DNA of 43,042 nucleotides, from the NCBI GenBank assembly GCA_003427395.1, contig BFEA01000246.1, positions 1,884,155 through 1,927,196 of the forward strand, given 5' to 3'. The notes beneath the pieces were generated by a model, which had not been told where the DNA came from, did not search any database, and saw nothing but the letters and a program-made list of their open reading frames with translations. Positions within the stretch are counted from its first letter, which is position 1. Each line of letters begins with the position of its first letter. Both the position numbers and the translations under genes were made by a program. This DNA comes from Chara braunii. Taxonomy: Eukaryota > Streptophyta > Charophyceae > Charales > Characeae. Shown piece after piece: positions 1-11,327 of the stretch.

Positions 1-219
1 GCATTATGATCCCGAGCGAGTGACATTTGTGTGGTGAGGATCGTGGTTGTGAGTGATACGAGGGACATACCTGGTGCTTGAGGCGATCGACATTGGTCGA
101 AGATCTGCTCGTACTTCGGAATGTTGTTGACGTCACCTGTGACATTTGTAGATAGGCTTGATAGGATCTGCCATCTGTAGTCTGGGCTAGCGCCAGGTAG
201 GATAGACACTGGTTCTATG

Positions 220-220
<1 letters not shown>

Positions 221-269
<49 letters not shown>
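221..269. repeat. (GAT)n microsatellite
   Basis: An uninterrupted GAT/ATG trinucleotide run of about 16 units terminates a segmental repeat unit. Confidence 0.95.
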
Positions 270-594
270 CGAGGGCACGTACCTGGCATTGGAGATGGTC
301 TGCCTTGAGCAACATCTTCATGTACTTTGCCGGCTGCTGACGTCTACAGTTGCATTGTCAATTAGTAGGCAAATAGTAGTTGTGCAGACTGTAGTTTGGG
401 CGCTGAACGCCAGATAGGCAGTCGACATTGATTCTTTGTTAATGATGTTGAGACTATTCCTACGTTGTCACTTATGAGCCCCTGCTGGGACTCGTACTGC
501 AATTCTGTTGTTGGTTCGAGGTCACGACTATCTGATCCTATGTATATGATGCTGTATGATTGCTGAAGTTCGCTAATTTTCATCTTTCTTGAAT

Positions 595-623
595 ATTATT
601 ATTATTACTATTGTTATTATTAC

Positions 624-684
<61 letters not shown>

Positions 685-710
685 TTATTATTATTATTAT
701 TTTATTATTA
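595..710. repeat. (ATT)n microsatellite
   Basis: A long ATT run with a few ACT and TTTT interruptions. Confidence 0.95.
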
Positions 711-1098
711 GGTGCAGGGTAATCTGGGTGCAAGTGACATCTGTGTGTCGGGATCGAAGGTTGTAAGTGATACGGGAAACGTACCGGTGCTTGACGCGAA
801 CGGCACGGGCCGAGATCTGTTCGTATTTGGGAAGTCGTTGATGTCATCAGAGGCGTTGTAGTCTAGACTAGATAAGATCTGCCATTCGTAGTCTGGGCGT
901 CAGCACCAGATAGGATATCAACTCTGGTTCTTCATTGATAATAAAGGGACTAGTTCAACATTGTCAATTTTGAGCTGATGTGCCTTATTTGGTGAAACTC
1001 GTGATGCAGTTCTGCTATTGGATAGAGGACACGACTATCTGGTTCGATGTACATGATGCAGTTTGATTGCTGAAGTTCGCTATTGCTCGTCTTCTTTG

Positions 1099-1143
<45 letters not shown>
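1099..1143. repeat. (ATT)n microsatellite
   Basis: An ATT run of 15 units at the end of the second segmental repeat copy. It yields a meaningless poly-Asn frame on the minus strand. Confidence 0.95.
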
Positions 1144-1429
1144 GAGCAAATCAGACTCATTCACACTTTTCATGCATGTAAACAGTAACGCAGCAAACTG
1201 GCAGCATGTGCCCACTCAAACTCAGAGATATGGCATCCAGGTACGGGCACATTTCCAGTTGGTTGTGGCGACTCAGCACCCAAATAACTCAGCGTTCACA
1301 TACACCGGATCACCCTGGAGACCCCACGTACAGATACTGTGACACACCCTCGCATACATGGCGAAAGCCCACACGCGGATCAATGCGGTGACACGCAGAC
1401 ACTGTATGACAGACAAGGGCACGGTGAAC

Positions 1430-1570
1430 CACACACACAGACAGACTGGACAAACGGACAACAAAACGGAAAGACAGACAAACAGACAGACAAGACAGAC
1501 AAAACAGCAAACAGACAGTCAGACGACAGACAGGCAAGTGGGAAAACAGACATACCGAGAAACAGACAGG
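1430..1570. repeat. CAGA-rich simple sequence
   Basis: Degenerate CAGA/GACA tetranucleotides dominate both strands and create long spurious Cys/Ser/Val- or Thr/Gln-rich frames. The flanks 1144-1429 and 1571-1840 show nothing recognisable. Confidence 0.85.
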
Positions 1571-1849
1571 CAGGGAGACTTACCTGTGGCACCATAGCTT
1601 CTTCGTCTGATCTCCCTCCTCATCGTCTGTGTATGTTTGGGGACTGGCACATTCCTCCTGTTTGAGCGCCAGACCCCTTCACACCCTGCAATGATAAATG
1701 ATGTATGCCTGGTCCGCATTACGACATTGACTGGTCTGATCATTGGTAGTTTAGTCTTTCGCCTGCGCAATCTTGTGCTATGAGAGAAAGGTCGGTTCTT
1801 GTTCTAGTCTGCGCCGTTACGGTAATGCGACATACACTGTATCGAGCAG

Positions 1850-2520
1850 ATGTACAAGTGACACAGTGCACGGTGACACAAGTCACAGTCACAGTGACGC
1901 AAAACACTGTGACACACACTGTGACGCACACAGTGCGAAACACATAAGGACAATGTGATTCACCCGGTGCTCGGAGATAGACACCTAAGTGCACGGTAAC
2001 ACAGTCACGCCGACACTAGTACGCAAGTGATACACGTACACACAGTAAAAACGCACAGATACACAATCAGACGGATGTATGGTGACGCAGTCACAGTACA
2101 CAATGGAGCAACATACACCGATCTGTGGTGATACACAGACATGCGGTGAATGCACACATACGTAGTGGAATAGACGCGGAGGCCGTGACACAATCACACA
2201 TGGTCCTACAAGGACATGCAGGCTTACATGGTTATATTTGGTGACATAGTCACACGACAAGAACCCTGTCACAGTCACATGCACTGTGACACAGTCACAC
2301 CTAATCCTACAAGGATGCACAGTCCTACACAATCATACAAGGAGGCACAATCACGCGCCATCAATAACAGAGACACACACAATCATACATGGGGGCACAC
2401 GATGCACAATCACCTGCATAGTCATTCGCAGGCTGCGACGTAGAGTGACACTCGCCAAGGTACGGGAACACACAATGGACAGTCGCCTGCACGGTCACCT
2501 ACAAGCAGTGATATACGGTG
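1850..2520. repeat. GTGAC/GTCAC-rich degenerate repeat
   Basis: The words gtgac, gtcac, cacag and tacaagga recur throughout. Many gtgac-gtcac pairs face each other at short spacing (for example near 1870-1925 and 2240-2300), so the region is rich in small inverted repeats. The overlapping open frames are low-complexity Cys/Val/His-rich products of the repeat and are not genes. Confidence 0.75.
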
Positions 2521-2887
2521 ACATAAAAAGAGAAAGACATGTACGGCAAGAAAGATAAAAGTAAGAGAGGGGAGAGATAAGTATTGGGGGTACATAAAGA
2601 TCGGCGGACATGTTGACGTCAAGTACAGAAAGGTCGAAGTGAGCTTGCTGCATGAGCATAGCTATAGGTAGGATAATGGAATAGAGTAGGTTGGAGCGTC
2701 GAGCGCTGGACTGAGAAGTGGACCATGGATACTGAGTTAGTGCGGGCCTGATGACTCATTATCTCATTTTGTATTTGCTCTATTCCACTGAATACTCAGT
2801 AATATGGCACTCAGTGATTTTACGCGACTACTCGGACATCTGTAAGAACTCGCAACGCAGTCCTCTGTAAATCGTTCACGCTCATAC
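2521..2887. other. Unassigned spacer
   Basis: I see no gene or structured repeat. The last ~50 bp (aactcgcaacgcagt, then cattattatt) resembles the ends of the segmental repeat units at 480-590 and 990-1100. Confidence 0.5.
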
Positions 2888-2908
2888 CATTATTATTACT
2901 ACTACTAC

Positions 2909-2947
<39 letters not shown>

Positions 2948-2998
2948 TATTATTATTACTATTATTATTATAATTATTCTTATTCTTATTACTACGAT
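2888..2998. repeat. (ATT)n microsatellite
   Basis: A long ATT/ACT trinucleotide tract. Confidence 0.9.
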
Positions 2999-4076
2999 TA
3001 TTGGTATTATCATTCCGGTAAGGCTAGTGGTTCCTGCTAGCCTCGTGCCGCCCTAAGTAAAGGCAGGCCTGGACATCCGCTAAAGGCGCTTGCCCCAACA
3101 TTTCCCAATAAAGATCTCAGACAGTTGCTGCACAGTAGTTGGTCAAAGTGCAGACTGGGTTGCGATCTGCGTCTGTCTAGAAGAACCGCTGCATAGTATA
3201 GTTGAGACCAGGATAAAGACTGTTGTACCCTGGGCACACGTAGCCATGGGGCTGGTGCACTACAAAGTGGTTGCGGATCACTAGGAACAATTACATCGGC
3301 ACCACATTCGCGCGCAGGCATGAGGTGGCGTGAGCCGCAGCCAGACAACGAGGTACTATCAAGGCTATGGCAGGCATGTCGAAACGACAAGAATGCACTA
3401 CACCGCTTGCTAGCTGGCACTCGAGGGCAGCAAGTGTGCATACACGCTAGCTTGGGGAACCGTGAGTTTCCAGCCGGGTTATCCGGTCCGAAATTGCGAG
3501 CCGTTGCTATGATAAGACGGAGTGACGAGGTTGGCAAGGGAAGGGGAGACCGAAAAGGGGAGAAATGAGAAAGGAGTGAGAAAGAGAGGAGTTTTGATAA
3601 GGGAAAACGTCAACAAAGCGGCATCCCCTTTCCCTTAATCTAATTAATAGGATACTATTATTATTATTTTATTATTCTTGTTATTTATGCCAATATTTTT
3701 GTTATTATTATTTTATTATTTTATTATCGTTTGATTATTTCTGCTATCGGTATCACTAGGCATCATACAAGGAAGGAGATGAAAATAAAAGTATGGGGCA
3801 TTGGGGAGGAGGGAGACGCCTTCACTTGCGATGATGCCCACCTCCTCCATCCTTCTCCGCACTTGTCTTTGTGTGGTCCTCTCAGATACATGCCCCTTGA
3901 CTTGTTGATTAGGGTCTGATCCCCATTGAGTTAACCCTTACCTCAGCTAACCCTAAGAGCCCAGCAATCGATTGCATGAGTTGTATATGACCAATGACAG
4001 GGCGATTGCGGGAGCTCTGCCGGAGTTCAGGCGGAACTCTGGAGGCAGGGAACAGTAAGGTATGTGTACTTCAACA
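2999..4076. other. Unassigned region with AT-rich tract
   Basis: Several 60-166 codon frames overlap on both strands at 3037-3568. None shows a recognisable domain or consistent coding bias, so I do not call a gene. An ATT/TTATT-rich tract occupies about 3655-3728. The remainder is unassigned. Confidence 0.4.
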
Positions 4077-4101
4077 TAAACCCTAAACCCTAAACCCTAA
4101 A
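4077..4101. repeat. Interstitial telomere-type repeat (CCCTAAA)3
   Basis: Three consecutive CCCTAAA units, the plant TTTAGGG telomere motif on the opposite strand, end in CCCTAAAT. Being only ~25 bp and interstitial, it is not a chromosome end. The following 4102-4439 shows no gene. Confidence 0.8.
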
Positions 4102-4439
4102 TCTGTAACCTTTAGGCTGCTACCTATGACTATGTTAGTAACAAGGGTACAACGATCTTGCTATGTGGGTGTTCTTTGGGGATGTGGATGCAAAGGGGAT
4201 CGATTACTCATATTCTTCTCTCTATACGACGTCTAACGATGATGAGTATTTGTTGTATCAGCTTGTTGTGATTGAATGCAACGATGATGATCCATGTCAT
4301 TTAATTCTTGTCATACGCCTGATCCAAGCATAAGTTATCGAACTAACAACGATTCAGGGCACGAATGTCATCGAAAGCGATAACTTGATTCATCGATAAG
4401 GCTTGTGTGGAGATAAGAATAGCAGAGAAAGTCTGCCTT

Positions 4440-5095
4440 AACTCCGATGAGCTTTACGATTGGTCAGTGGTAAGAGCAGGATCCTTGGACACCCGCCTTA
4501 TTGAGGGCTAGCCAGTGATAAGAGAAGCGGGAAATCCTGCCTTATCGGTGACTAGTCTGATATAAGAGTAGTGAGGTTTCAAGGACATCTGTCTTATCAT
4601 TAACCAATCCAACATTCTTTTCAGGGGTAAGAGTAGCAAGGATCCTTGGACACCCGCCTTATTGAGGGGTAGCCAGTGATAAGAGTAGCAGGGAAATCCT
4701 GCCTTATCAGTGACTAGTCTGATATAAGAGTAGTGAGGTTTCAAGGACATCTGCCTTATCATTGATCAACCTAACATTCGTTCAGTGGTAAGAGTAGCAA
4801 GGATCCTTGGACACCCGCCTTATTGAGGGCTAGCCAGCGATAAGAGAAGCAGGGAAATCCTGCCTTATCAGTGACTAGTCTGATATAAGAGTAGTGAGGT
4901 TTCAAGGACACCTGCCTTATCAATAAACATCCTAGCACTTAGTCAATGATAAGAATAGCAAGGATCCTTGGACACCCGCCTTATTGAGGACTAGCCAGTG
5001 ATAAGAGTAGCAGGGAAATTCTGCCTTATCAGTGACTAGACTGATATAAGAGTAGTGAGGTTTCAGGGATACCTGCCTTATCAGTGACTAGCCAT
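4440..5095. repeat. 161-bp tandem satellite, about four units, each of three hairpin subunits
   Basis: The landmark aggatccttggacacccgcc recurs at 4478, 4639, 4800 and 4961, an exact 161-bp period. Each monomer holds three related subunits of roughly 45-60 bp. Each subunit opens with (g)ataagagtag and closes with gccttat(c), so each can fold with a GATAAG/CTTATC stem. The inner arms differ by subunit: CAAGGATCCTTG in the first and GCAGG/CCTGC in the second. The frame at 4508-4762 is a by-product of the repetition. Confidence 0.92.
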
Positions 5096-6138
5096 AGGAT
5101 AAACCTACCGCTAAATGTGTTTGGCACACAGGGCCCAAGACCCACAAGGTTTGCCTTTTGTCAAACAGGCTCCGGTAACAAGTGGATATATCTTGAATGA
5201 TCTGCTATACCACCGTTAACTTTTCTCCACGATGTGCATCGTTCAGTCCTAACTGTTTATCTCTGTTTCTACTGGGAAGGTAAAGTGAATTATTGCCTCA
5301 GACAGACTATCCATTGTACATTGGAAAATTTGATATGAGTTTCCTTTCATGAGATTCCTTTCCACAGGTTGGATTGGTGATGTGTTCATGTGTGTTGGGA
5401 GAAGGAAGGGAACTCAGACAGGATAATCCCAAAAGGGATACGAATGAGATAATGAAAGGGATATGGAGAATTACTGCGACAGTAAAAGGGACGTGAATTG
5501 TTGTTCACTACCTGAAGCGGAAGGGCAACAACCCAAACGATTAGTTAAGGATAGGAGTCAGACAAAAGACACAGAGTCTAGAAGGGACTTCCTAGATCTC
5601 AGTTAGGAAGGGAGATGTTAAGTTTCGCTTAGACTGTGCTGTGTCTACAGGTTTCGCCTCTTGGAGAAGACTACGGAAGAAAATCCATAAGGAACTGCAA
5701 ATTCTGTTATCTCTGGATAACAGGTCGGTAGAACTCCGACTCAACTCCCACCATGGCTTGACACCCACACCTAAGACAAGATCTAAGAAGGGAACAGATA
5801 AATCTTCCCCCTGTATCTATGCCTAAATTGTCCAAATCACACTCAGGAGTCTTTGAAATGTGTGGGGCTGGGGTAAAATGAGTCAGGGTTAGGAAGGGAT
5901 GTTGTTTTCAAGGGGGGGCATGAGTGGCTTGCCATGAATGGATTAAAGGTTGACGCTCGTAGCGCATTCTGTGTCTGCATCTGTATGCTTGTATGTGGTT
6001 TCTCGCATTTGCATAGGTGATTGGACATTTGTGCTGTCTTCTGAGTTTGGGATCGTCTGAGAAATTCGGGCAAAGGGACACGACAATTGTGAAAGTGAGG
6101 TCCACCGCTCAATCAACTCCCCTGATTTACATACATAC
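5096..6138. other. Unassigned region
   Basis: AT-balanced noncoding sequence. The only frames are short (61-89 codons: 5641-5826 plus, 5843-6112 minus) and resemble nothing I recognise. I see no repeat structure. Confidence 0.4.

Positions 6139-6172
<34 letters not shown>
6139..6172. repeat. (TA)n microsatellite
   Basis: An uninterrupted TA dinucleotide run. Confidence 0.95.
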
Positions 6173-6174
<2 letters not shown>

Positions 6175-6399
6175 TTGTGGATGGGAGTGTAGGCCAGTCG
6201 ATACCTAGGAAGTCATTTTGTCTGGGACTTCTTTTGAGAAGAATGAGAGATTACTAAAGGTTTGACTCTGACATTTTCATAAGGTCAACAAAGGGGACAT
6301 AGAGTTGTTGTCATAGTTAGTTAAGCGTGAAAGACTGTCCGAGAAGTCGACCTGATTAGATAGTCGGTCCTGAGAGTTAGCACCTCGGGGCTCGACATA

Positions 6400-6750
6400 C
6401 GGGTCAGTCTCAATGCGTTCTACCGCGTGTATGCCTATGCTACGACGATCGAGAAAACGCCCTCCGCTGGCCTACCTCTGCGATTGCATGTAAAAGCCTT
6501 CGCACATGGGTCAGTAGCTCAGCAGGGATACGCCCACCTAAGGGAAGGTGACAGCTCTCGCAGGTGGAGGTAACGTTGTACCTCGCGGGATCCCTAACCT
6601 GTCGTAGGGAGTCGCGAGAGGTATAGCACGCACGCACGGTCGAAGTTGGTATTGCGTAAAGTGACAAAAAGAAACTCCTGCATGACACGACCGTGAGGTC
6701 CAGCACCAAAAACTACTTTACGTCTGGGTGTGGGACCGCCCCGCGCGACA
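6400..6750 (+). mobile_element. Fragment of the giant-LTR family (copy C), plus strand, 3' end of LTR
   Basis: On the reverse complement this segment matches the ends of LTR A (8752-9130) and LTR B (19478-19830). Shared landmarks are gcaatcgcagaggt, gtcacctcccttc-type and gggcgtatccc-type blocks, and a purine/GC-rich stretch ending in CGACA at 6750, the family's terminal pentamer. The orientation is opposite to A and B. No tRNA-Asp primer site follows, so this is a 3' or solo-LTR remnant. The upstream limit is uncertain, and I cannot follow the LTR further left. Confidence 0.65.
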
Positions 6751-6984
6751 GCGGGGACATTGATTAAACTTCCAAAATAAATGAAACTCGTCCTTTTGCC
6801 AATAAATCTTTTTTTTATGAGTAAGGTTCTTCATTTTCATCATACACTTTGTCAATCACAGCCATAAGCTTTACTCGGTGAGTAAGCTCTCATAATCTTT
6901 CTCCTTGATAAAAACTCACATTTTTATTTCTTAAATCCCACACTTATTGATAACGTCACTTTCAACCAAAACTAAAGCCGATCG

Positions 6985-7300
6985 GAGGGTCCCAAAATCA
7001 GGTGGCCCAGGGTTTCTCAGCCGGAGATGACACTCATACCGGCTAATAGTCGGTTTAGTCTTCTCAATCATGAAAATCATTGTCGCGAGCTCGACCGTTT
7101 GCAACCCATAATAAGCTAAGTGAAGGGTCCATGAATCCGGCGGGTTTTCCTGCCGCAGATGACACCTTCACCGGTTATTATGCGACTAAACAAGTGGGGA
7201 TGCCGATACTGACGGTTCTTTCCTTACCCTCTGCCGCGTACAAAACCGCCTGTGACCTGGCGGGTTTCCCTGCCGCAAATGATGCCCCCACCGACAGTTG
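6985..7300. repeat. Tandem ~125-bp repeats with GC-rich core
   Basis: Three related blocks occur near 6990-7045, 7127-7176 and 7255-7296. Each has a core such as ggcgggttttcctgccgca followed by (g/a)atga(c/t)(a/g)c and accg. The core itself is a small inverted repeat (GGCGGG/CCTGCC). The organisation parallels the CGGCAGC arrays in the giant LTRs, so it may be a diverged relative. Confidence 0.6.
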
Positions 7301-7371
7301 AGAGCCAACAGAATAGAGTTGCTAATTCAGCCGGAGGATAAAACCCTTACACCATGAAAATCTTCTTAAGC

Positions 7372-7480
7372 CATCCTCCCACTCAAGGATGAGCCTACCA
7401 TAAGATGTATTAAGACCTCTTCCCACTTGAAGGTGAATCAACCATAAAATCTTTCATCCATCCTCCCACTCATGGATGAA
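7372..7480. repeat. Short hairpin array with CCCACT loops
   Basis: Three inverted repeats share a CCCACT loop but have different stems. They are CATCCT/AGGATG (7372-7391), CTTC/GAAG with flanking pairs (7416-7434), and the 9-bp TTCATCCAT/ATGGATGAA (7453-7480). The design is the same as in the larger arrays in LTRs A and B. Confidence 0.6.
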
Positions 7481-8414
7481 CTATCCATATAACCTTCAAA
7501 ACATACTTCACTTGACGATGAGTCCAAATGAAACAATAACCTTGTTAGGCCACCCTCGGGCATAACCTCCCACTTAATATAATTTTCTGGACTCTTCGAA
7601 TCTCCCAGAAATCTTTCACTGATAACCACGCTTTCTCCACTTCATTGAACCCTCTTTGGTTCAGGCACTCTTTACTGACCTTTTGTCATTCCTTCATTTC
7701 ACGTTGTTGAATTTTTTTTTCTCATATGTCAATTAAAATAAGTATAGAAAAACCCACAATTCCACAATGGTGAGAATGCTAATGACAATCAGAACGCGCA
7801 CGATTCTGCACCCCGAGGGAATCAAAAGAATCAAAATTCACACCAAGATGATTTTCAGAAGAAGATCAGATTATCTCGAGTCTCGAATCCTCACGAACCT
7901 CAAATCATCACAAATCTAAGTCCCAATTAGAAACAAATGACCTTATATAACATACCCTGTAAGCCATAAAAGACCGATATACATAAAATAATCTCAAGCG
8001 TTCTCGCAGAGGTGGAAGGACGTCAGCGTATAGACAATCGGACCTTACAAGGTCTCTACTTGTATTTAACCAAACCTAAAGTTAGCTTAGAGAGTGGATA
8101 GTTAAACCCAGAACGTACGCACAATCCCATAAAGCAACGACGCATACTCAAAATCAGAAACATATACAAGGTGAAGTCTATGTCTCATAAACTTAGAGAT
8201 TCAGCCTAAAAGCGAAATAAGCAGATAATCGCCTATTAGTCTAGCAACCAAGTCTTCCGCACCGTCATAGCTTTCCGAATGTTTATTTATAAGTCGTTCA
8301 CGACTGCTGATACTATTCTACCGCTTTCTTGCTATGGACGAGATAAGTGAATTGGTGATAGTTATTGGGAGGAACCAATCCCTTACCTAAAGCACAACAA
8401 TCTCACCCCTTAAC
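7481..8414 (-). other. Noncoding sequence downstream of minus-strand gag
   Basis: Read on the minus strand, this is the ~930 bp after the gag stop codon. It is AT-rich and stop-dense in all frames. I find no protease, reverse transcriptase or integrase motif. If it belongs to the gag-only element it is its 3' noncoding region. Confidence 0.45.
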
Positions 8415-8751
8415 TCATTTCTTTGCCATCTTATATCTACAAGAGGTATGACCAATCTTTCCACAATAAGCACATACTATCTTTGACCACTGCTCTCGTC
8501 GTCAGCTCTTCTTCCACCCTTTCTAATTTGCAGTTGACGATGCATCCTTGTCGTCACACCTCTTTTTATGATCCGATGTAGCAGGAATTAGAGCTATACC
8601 AACTTCTTTCCGAGCTCTTCGCTCCTCTATTCCCTTCTCGTTTGGGGCGTCAATCGTTCTCTCACGGGTATGAGTCGTGACGTTCCTCGTCTTCGTCTTT
8701 TTCTAAGCCCATCGCTCTTTTTTTTTCCCTTCACCCCATTTATGGTTCCGC
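8415..8751 (-). pseudogene. gag: Gag C-terminal part with zinc knuckle, giant-LTR retrotransposon
   Basis: This is the second half of a minus-strand gag whose first half lies at 16712-17437. The coding frame resumes at 8747, just after the GCGG target duplication, and is exactly in phase with the first half once LTR A and one duplication are removed. It is Lys/Arg/Glu-rich and then carries a zinc-knuckle-like CAYCGKIGHTSC (minus strand around 8475-8440). The spacing is C-x2-C-x4-H-x2-C, two residues shorter in the last interval than the usual retroviral CCHC. It ends eight codons later (RYKMAKK, then TGA at 8417-8415). Internal TAG, TAG and TGA codons precede the knuckle, so it is dead. The intact frame would be about 352 codons over both parts, a normal gag length, and nothing like pol follows. 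Confidence 0.78.
8748..8751. other. Target-site duplication (CCGC) left of LTR A
   Basis: CCGC abuts the LTR's terminal TGTCG at 8752 and is repeated directly after the other LTR end at 16712-16715. On the minus strand the sequence reads GCGG on both sides, and a 5-bp AGCGG reading is possible if the terminal A is shared. Collapsing the two copies restores the gag frame. Confidence 0.75.
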
Positions 8752-9853
8752 TGTCGGGCGCAATCGGTCCGGCACCGCACGGGGCAGCGCGGGACCCTCC
8801 CGACCGCGTCACGCAGGAGTTGGTTTTCAATCCTTTGTCGCAAAAATACATGGAGCTTCTACAAGCCGCTCCGGCCGGGTGCGCCAGCCATACCTCTCGC
8901 GAGCCCCTACGACAGGATAGGGCCTACGCGAGGCACGACTTACCTACACCTTACGGGAGCTGTCACCTCCCTTCGGTGGGCGTATCCCCGCCGAGCTACC
9001 AGTCCACAGTACGAAAGTTAATCAGCTGCAATCGCAGAGGTGGACCAGCCGAGGGCGTTTCTCGTTCGCTGTAGCATAGGGGGTACGCGCGGTAATAGGC
9101 CTCTATCGGACCCGCACGCGAACCGACATCTTAGGGGGGCTGAGGTCCCAAGCGCGACTCATCGTCGGTCGACTAGAACGCATCCCACTTACCATGCGCA
9201 CTCCATGTTACGAACACAAAAACATAAAAAACATGTACATGCATACGAACGAAACAACACGACACAAACAACGCGACGACGCTCCTAGCCCCTCGGTAGC
9301 CGTCCCATAACTATCCGACGCGAAATTGAATAGCCGTTGCGCGCGAGACTTAGGATAAAAACGCGCGGAAGCAGGGCCTACTCATATCGACTCGCAATGC
9401 AAACGTACGCAAGCAGTCGCAATGATGGCGTACTATGTAATGCCCATAATCAAGCGGTCCCTCGTGGATCCGAGTACCGCTTATGACGCTCAAGTGTCAG
9501 ACTTGAAGTGTCGTGAGGGCCTAACCCTTCACGACATTGCACGGCTGAAGGAAATAGTCGTGCCGCCGCCGCTACGCCTTACGCTCTTGACCTGAGCGTC
9601 TCGGTAGGCAAATCAAATAGGCTCTGCGCGAGGGAAAGCCCCTCCCCTGCAGAGCCTAGGGCTTGGGATATCCTGGACAAGGACCTCGAATCCCAGCCCA
9701 GGACCAAACGTCCGACTAAGAAAATCAACAAAGCAGGAATAAAAATAGAAGTAGGGGCCTCCCCTAAGTTCTTCAGTCCCAGCTTCTGGACGGACTTTAA
9801 TATGGGGATTCTTCAACCCATGCAAACATTCATCCCAAGCATGCCCATGTATA

Positions 9854-9863
9854 CTTATATAAG
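9854..9863 (-). promoter_or_regulatory. Possible LTR TATA box
   Basis: The palindrome CTTATATAAG lies about 1.1 kb from the LTR's 3' end in element orientation. It is a plausible TATA element, but I have no transcript evidence and the corresponding part of LTR B is missing. Confidence 0.3.
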
Positions 9864-10539
9864 GGTTAAGTATGTGACGATCACTTCTCAGAGTTTCGCT
9901 GGGGTCTCTCACAATAATACGTGTACGTGTGATCATAGGCAACCAAATCCAGAATCTGATTCACAGCACATACCTGCCATCACATCAACGAACCAAAATC
10001 AACACTCCACACACTACACGGAGTCAACCCCAACCACCTTCGACACTCATACCCCTCGCTTTAGCCATGCAAGCCCCAAACCTCCCGTCCAACCAACCTT
10101 AATTAAGTACTCAGCACCTTTATTAGATGACCATTCAATAAAAGTCCGGGTGAAACCTTAATAAAACAACGAAAATCACCTGGGCTAAAGCCTTTTAGGT
10201 GGAGTGTAGAGGGAGAGTTGAAATTGAGTCGTAGACCGACGAATCGGCAACCGACCTGTTATCAGTGATAACAGATGATGATCCTCAAGGGATCAAGCTG
10301 GATCTAATCCTGAACTTGAATCAAATGATCAAACAAACCTGTAATACACAACATACCAATTCCCAAGCTAAGATTATATGGAGAATACAATTCCATAATA
10401 CATCCTTCTTCAAAACCTCCTTATAAGTTAAACCTAAGTCCACTTTTAAACCAAATGCTTAAGCTAAAGGTAGATCAACTACAGAATCTCCCCTTTTCTG
10501 GGTGGATCGCCTGAATCTCCACCTGTCAAAATATAATCT

Positions 10540-11100
10540 ATCTTCTNTAAACTAGAAAAATTTTCGGCAGCNCTTCCCGTAGNAAAANTGTCTTTTCAGA
10601 ATTTATATAANCTCAAGTATGAACGCAGGAATAACCTCTAACTCTANAAAGTCAAATTNTGTCTAACTCTCTGAATTAGTAGAAATTTGGGCAGCACTCC
10701 CTTTAGAAAGGGGGACTTCCCAGATTTATACTAAGTCGGATATGAATTCGAACAATAGCTCGAGCTCAACTTTTTAGACTGAATTTAACTGACTCCTTAA
10801 TTTTGTAGAAATTTCGGCAGCACTCCCTCTAGAAAAGTGCTATTCCAAAATTTATACAAGGCCAAGTTCAGATTTTGAAAGTAACTTTGGCTTTCCACAG
10901 TTCAATTTTTGTCTAACTCCCTGAATTAGCAAAAATTTGGGCAGCACTCCCTTTAGAAAAGGAGACTTCCCAGATTTTAACTAAGCGAGATATATGAAAA
11001 AGACAAGTTGAATTTTGACAAGTCAAAAAGTTGGCCAACTTCTTGGATTTGTAAAAATTTCGGCAGCGCTTCCCGTAGGAAAAATAGCTTGCCAAGATTT
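10540..11100 (-). repeat. CGGCAGC/GGGCAGC tandem array in LTR A
   Basis: The core (a)aaattt(c/g)ggcagc(a/g)ct(c/t)cc recurs five times (near 10560, 10684, 10808, 10933 and 11056), a period of about 124 bp. Copies alternate: 1, 3 and 5 read CGGCAGC while 2 and 4 read GGGCAGC followed by 'gacttcccaga'. This indicates a dimeric higher-order unit of ~248 bp. Confidence 0.85.
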
Positions 11101-11327
11101 ATACAAAGCCAAGTATAAGAAAAGATCTCAGAAAATGCAAGAATTAACCTAAGTAAAAAAAAAGTTATTACAGAAAATGCACGAATTGATACTAACTCCT
11201 ATAGCTCTAGCACGTGGCGAGCAACTAAAGCAACTACCTATAGTAATGAAACTTAAGCAAACTAGCCATCCCATCCAGTCACATGCAAACCAACCCATCA
11301 ATGTAAGTACTCTCACCACCCCAAGTT

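Larger units (their letters stand above)
1..1143. repeat. Segmental direct repeats (~510 bp offset) ending in trinucleotide tracts
   Basis: Blocks recur in order. A segment with 'tctgggc...gccag(a/g)tag' appears near 178, 388 and 892. A segment with 'cacgactatctg' and 'gattgctgaagttcgct' appears near 521-570 and 1031-1083, about 510 bp apart. Segments end in simple tracts: GAT (221-269), ATT (595-710) and ATT (1099-1143). No coding frame is shared between copies, so this is noncoding segmental duplication. A related shorter piece leads into the ATT tract at 2888. Confidence 0.7.

Noticed and set aside
3037-3537. 166-codon minus-strand frame
   Set aside because: It overlaps competing plus-strand frames and shows no domain, codon bias or repeat relationship.
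4440-5095. CRISPR-like array
   Set aside because: The whole 161-bp monomer is repeated, including what would be spacers; it is a tandem satellite.
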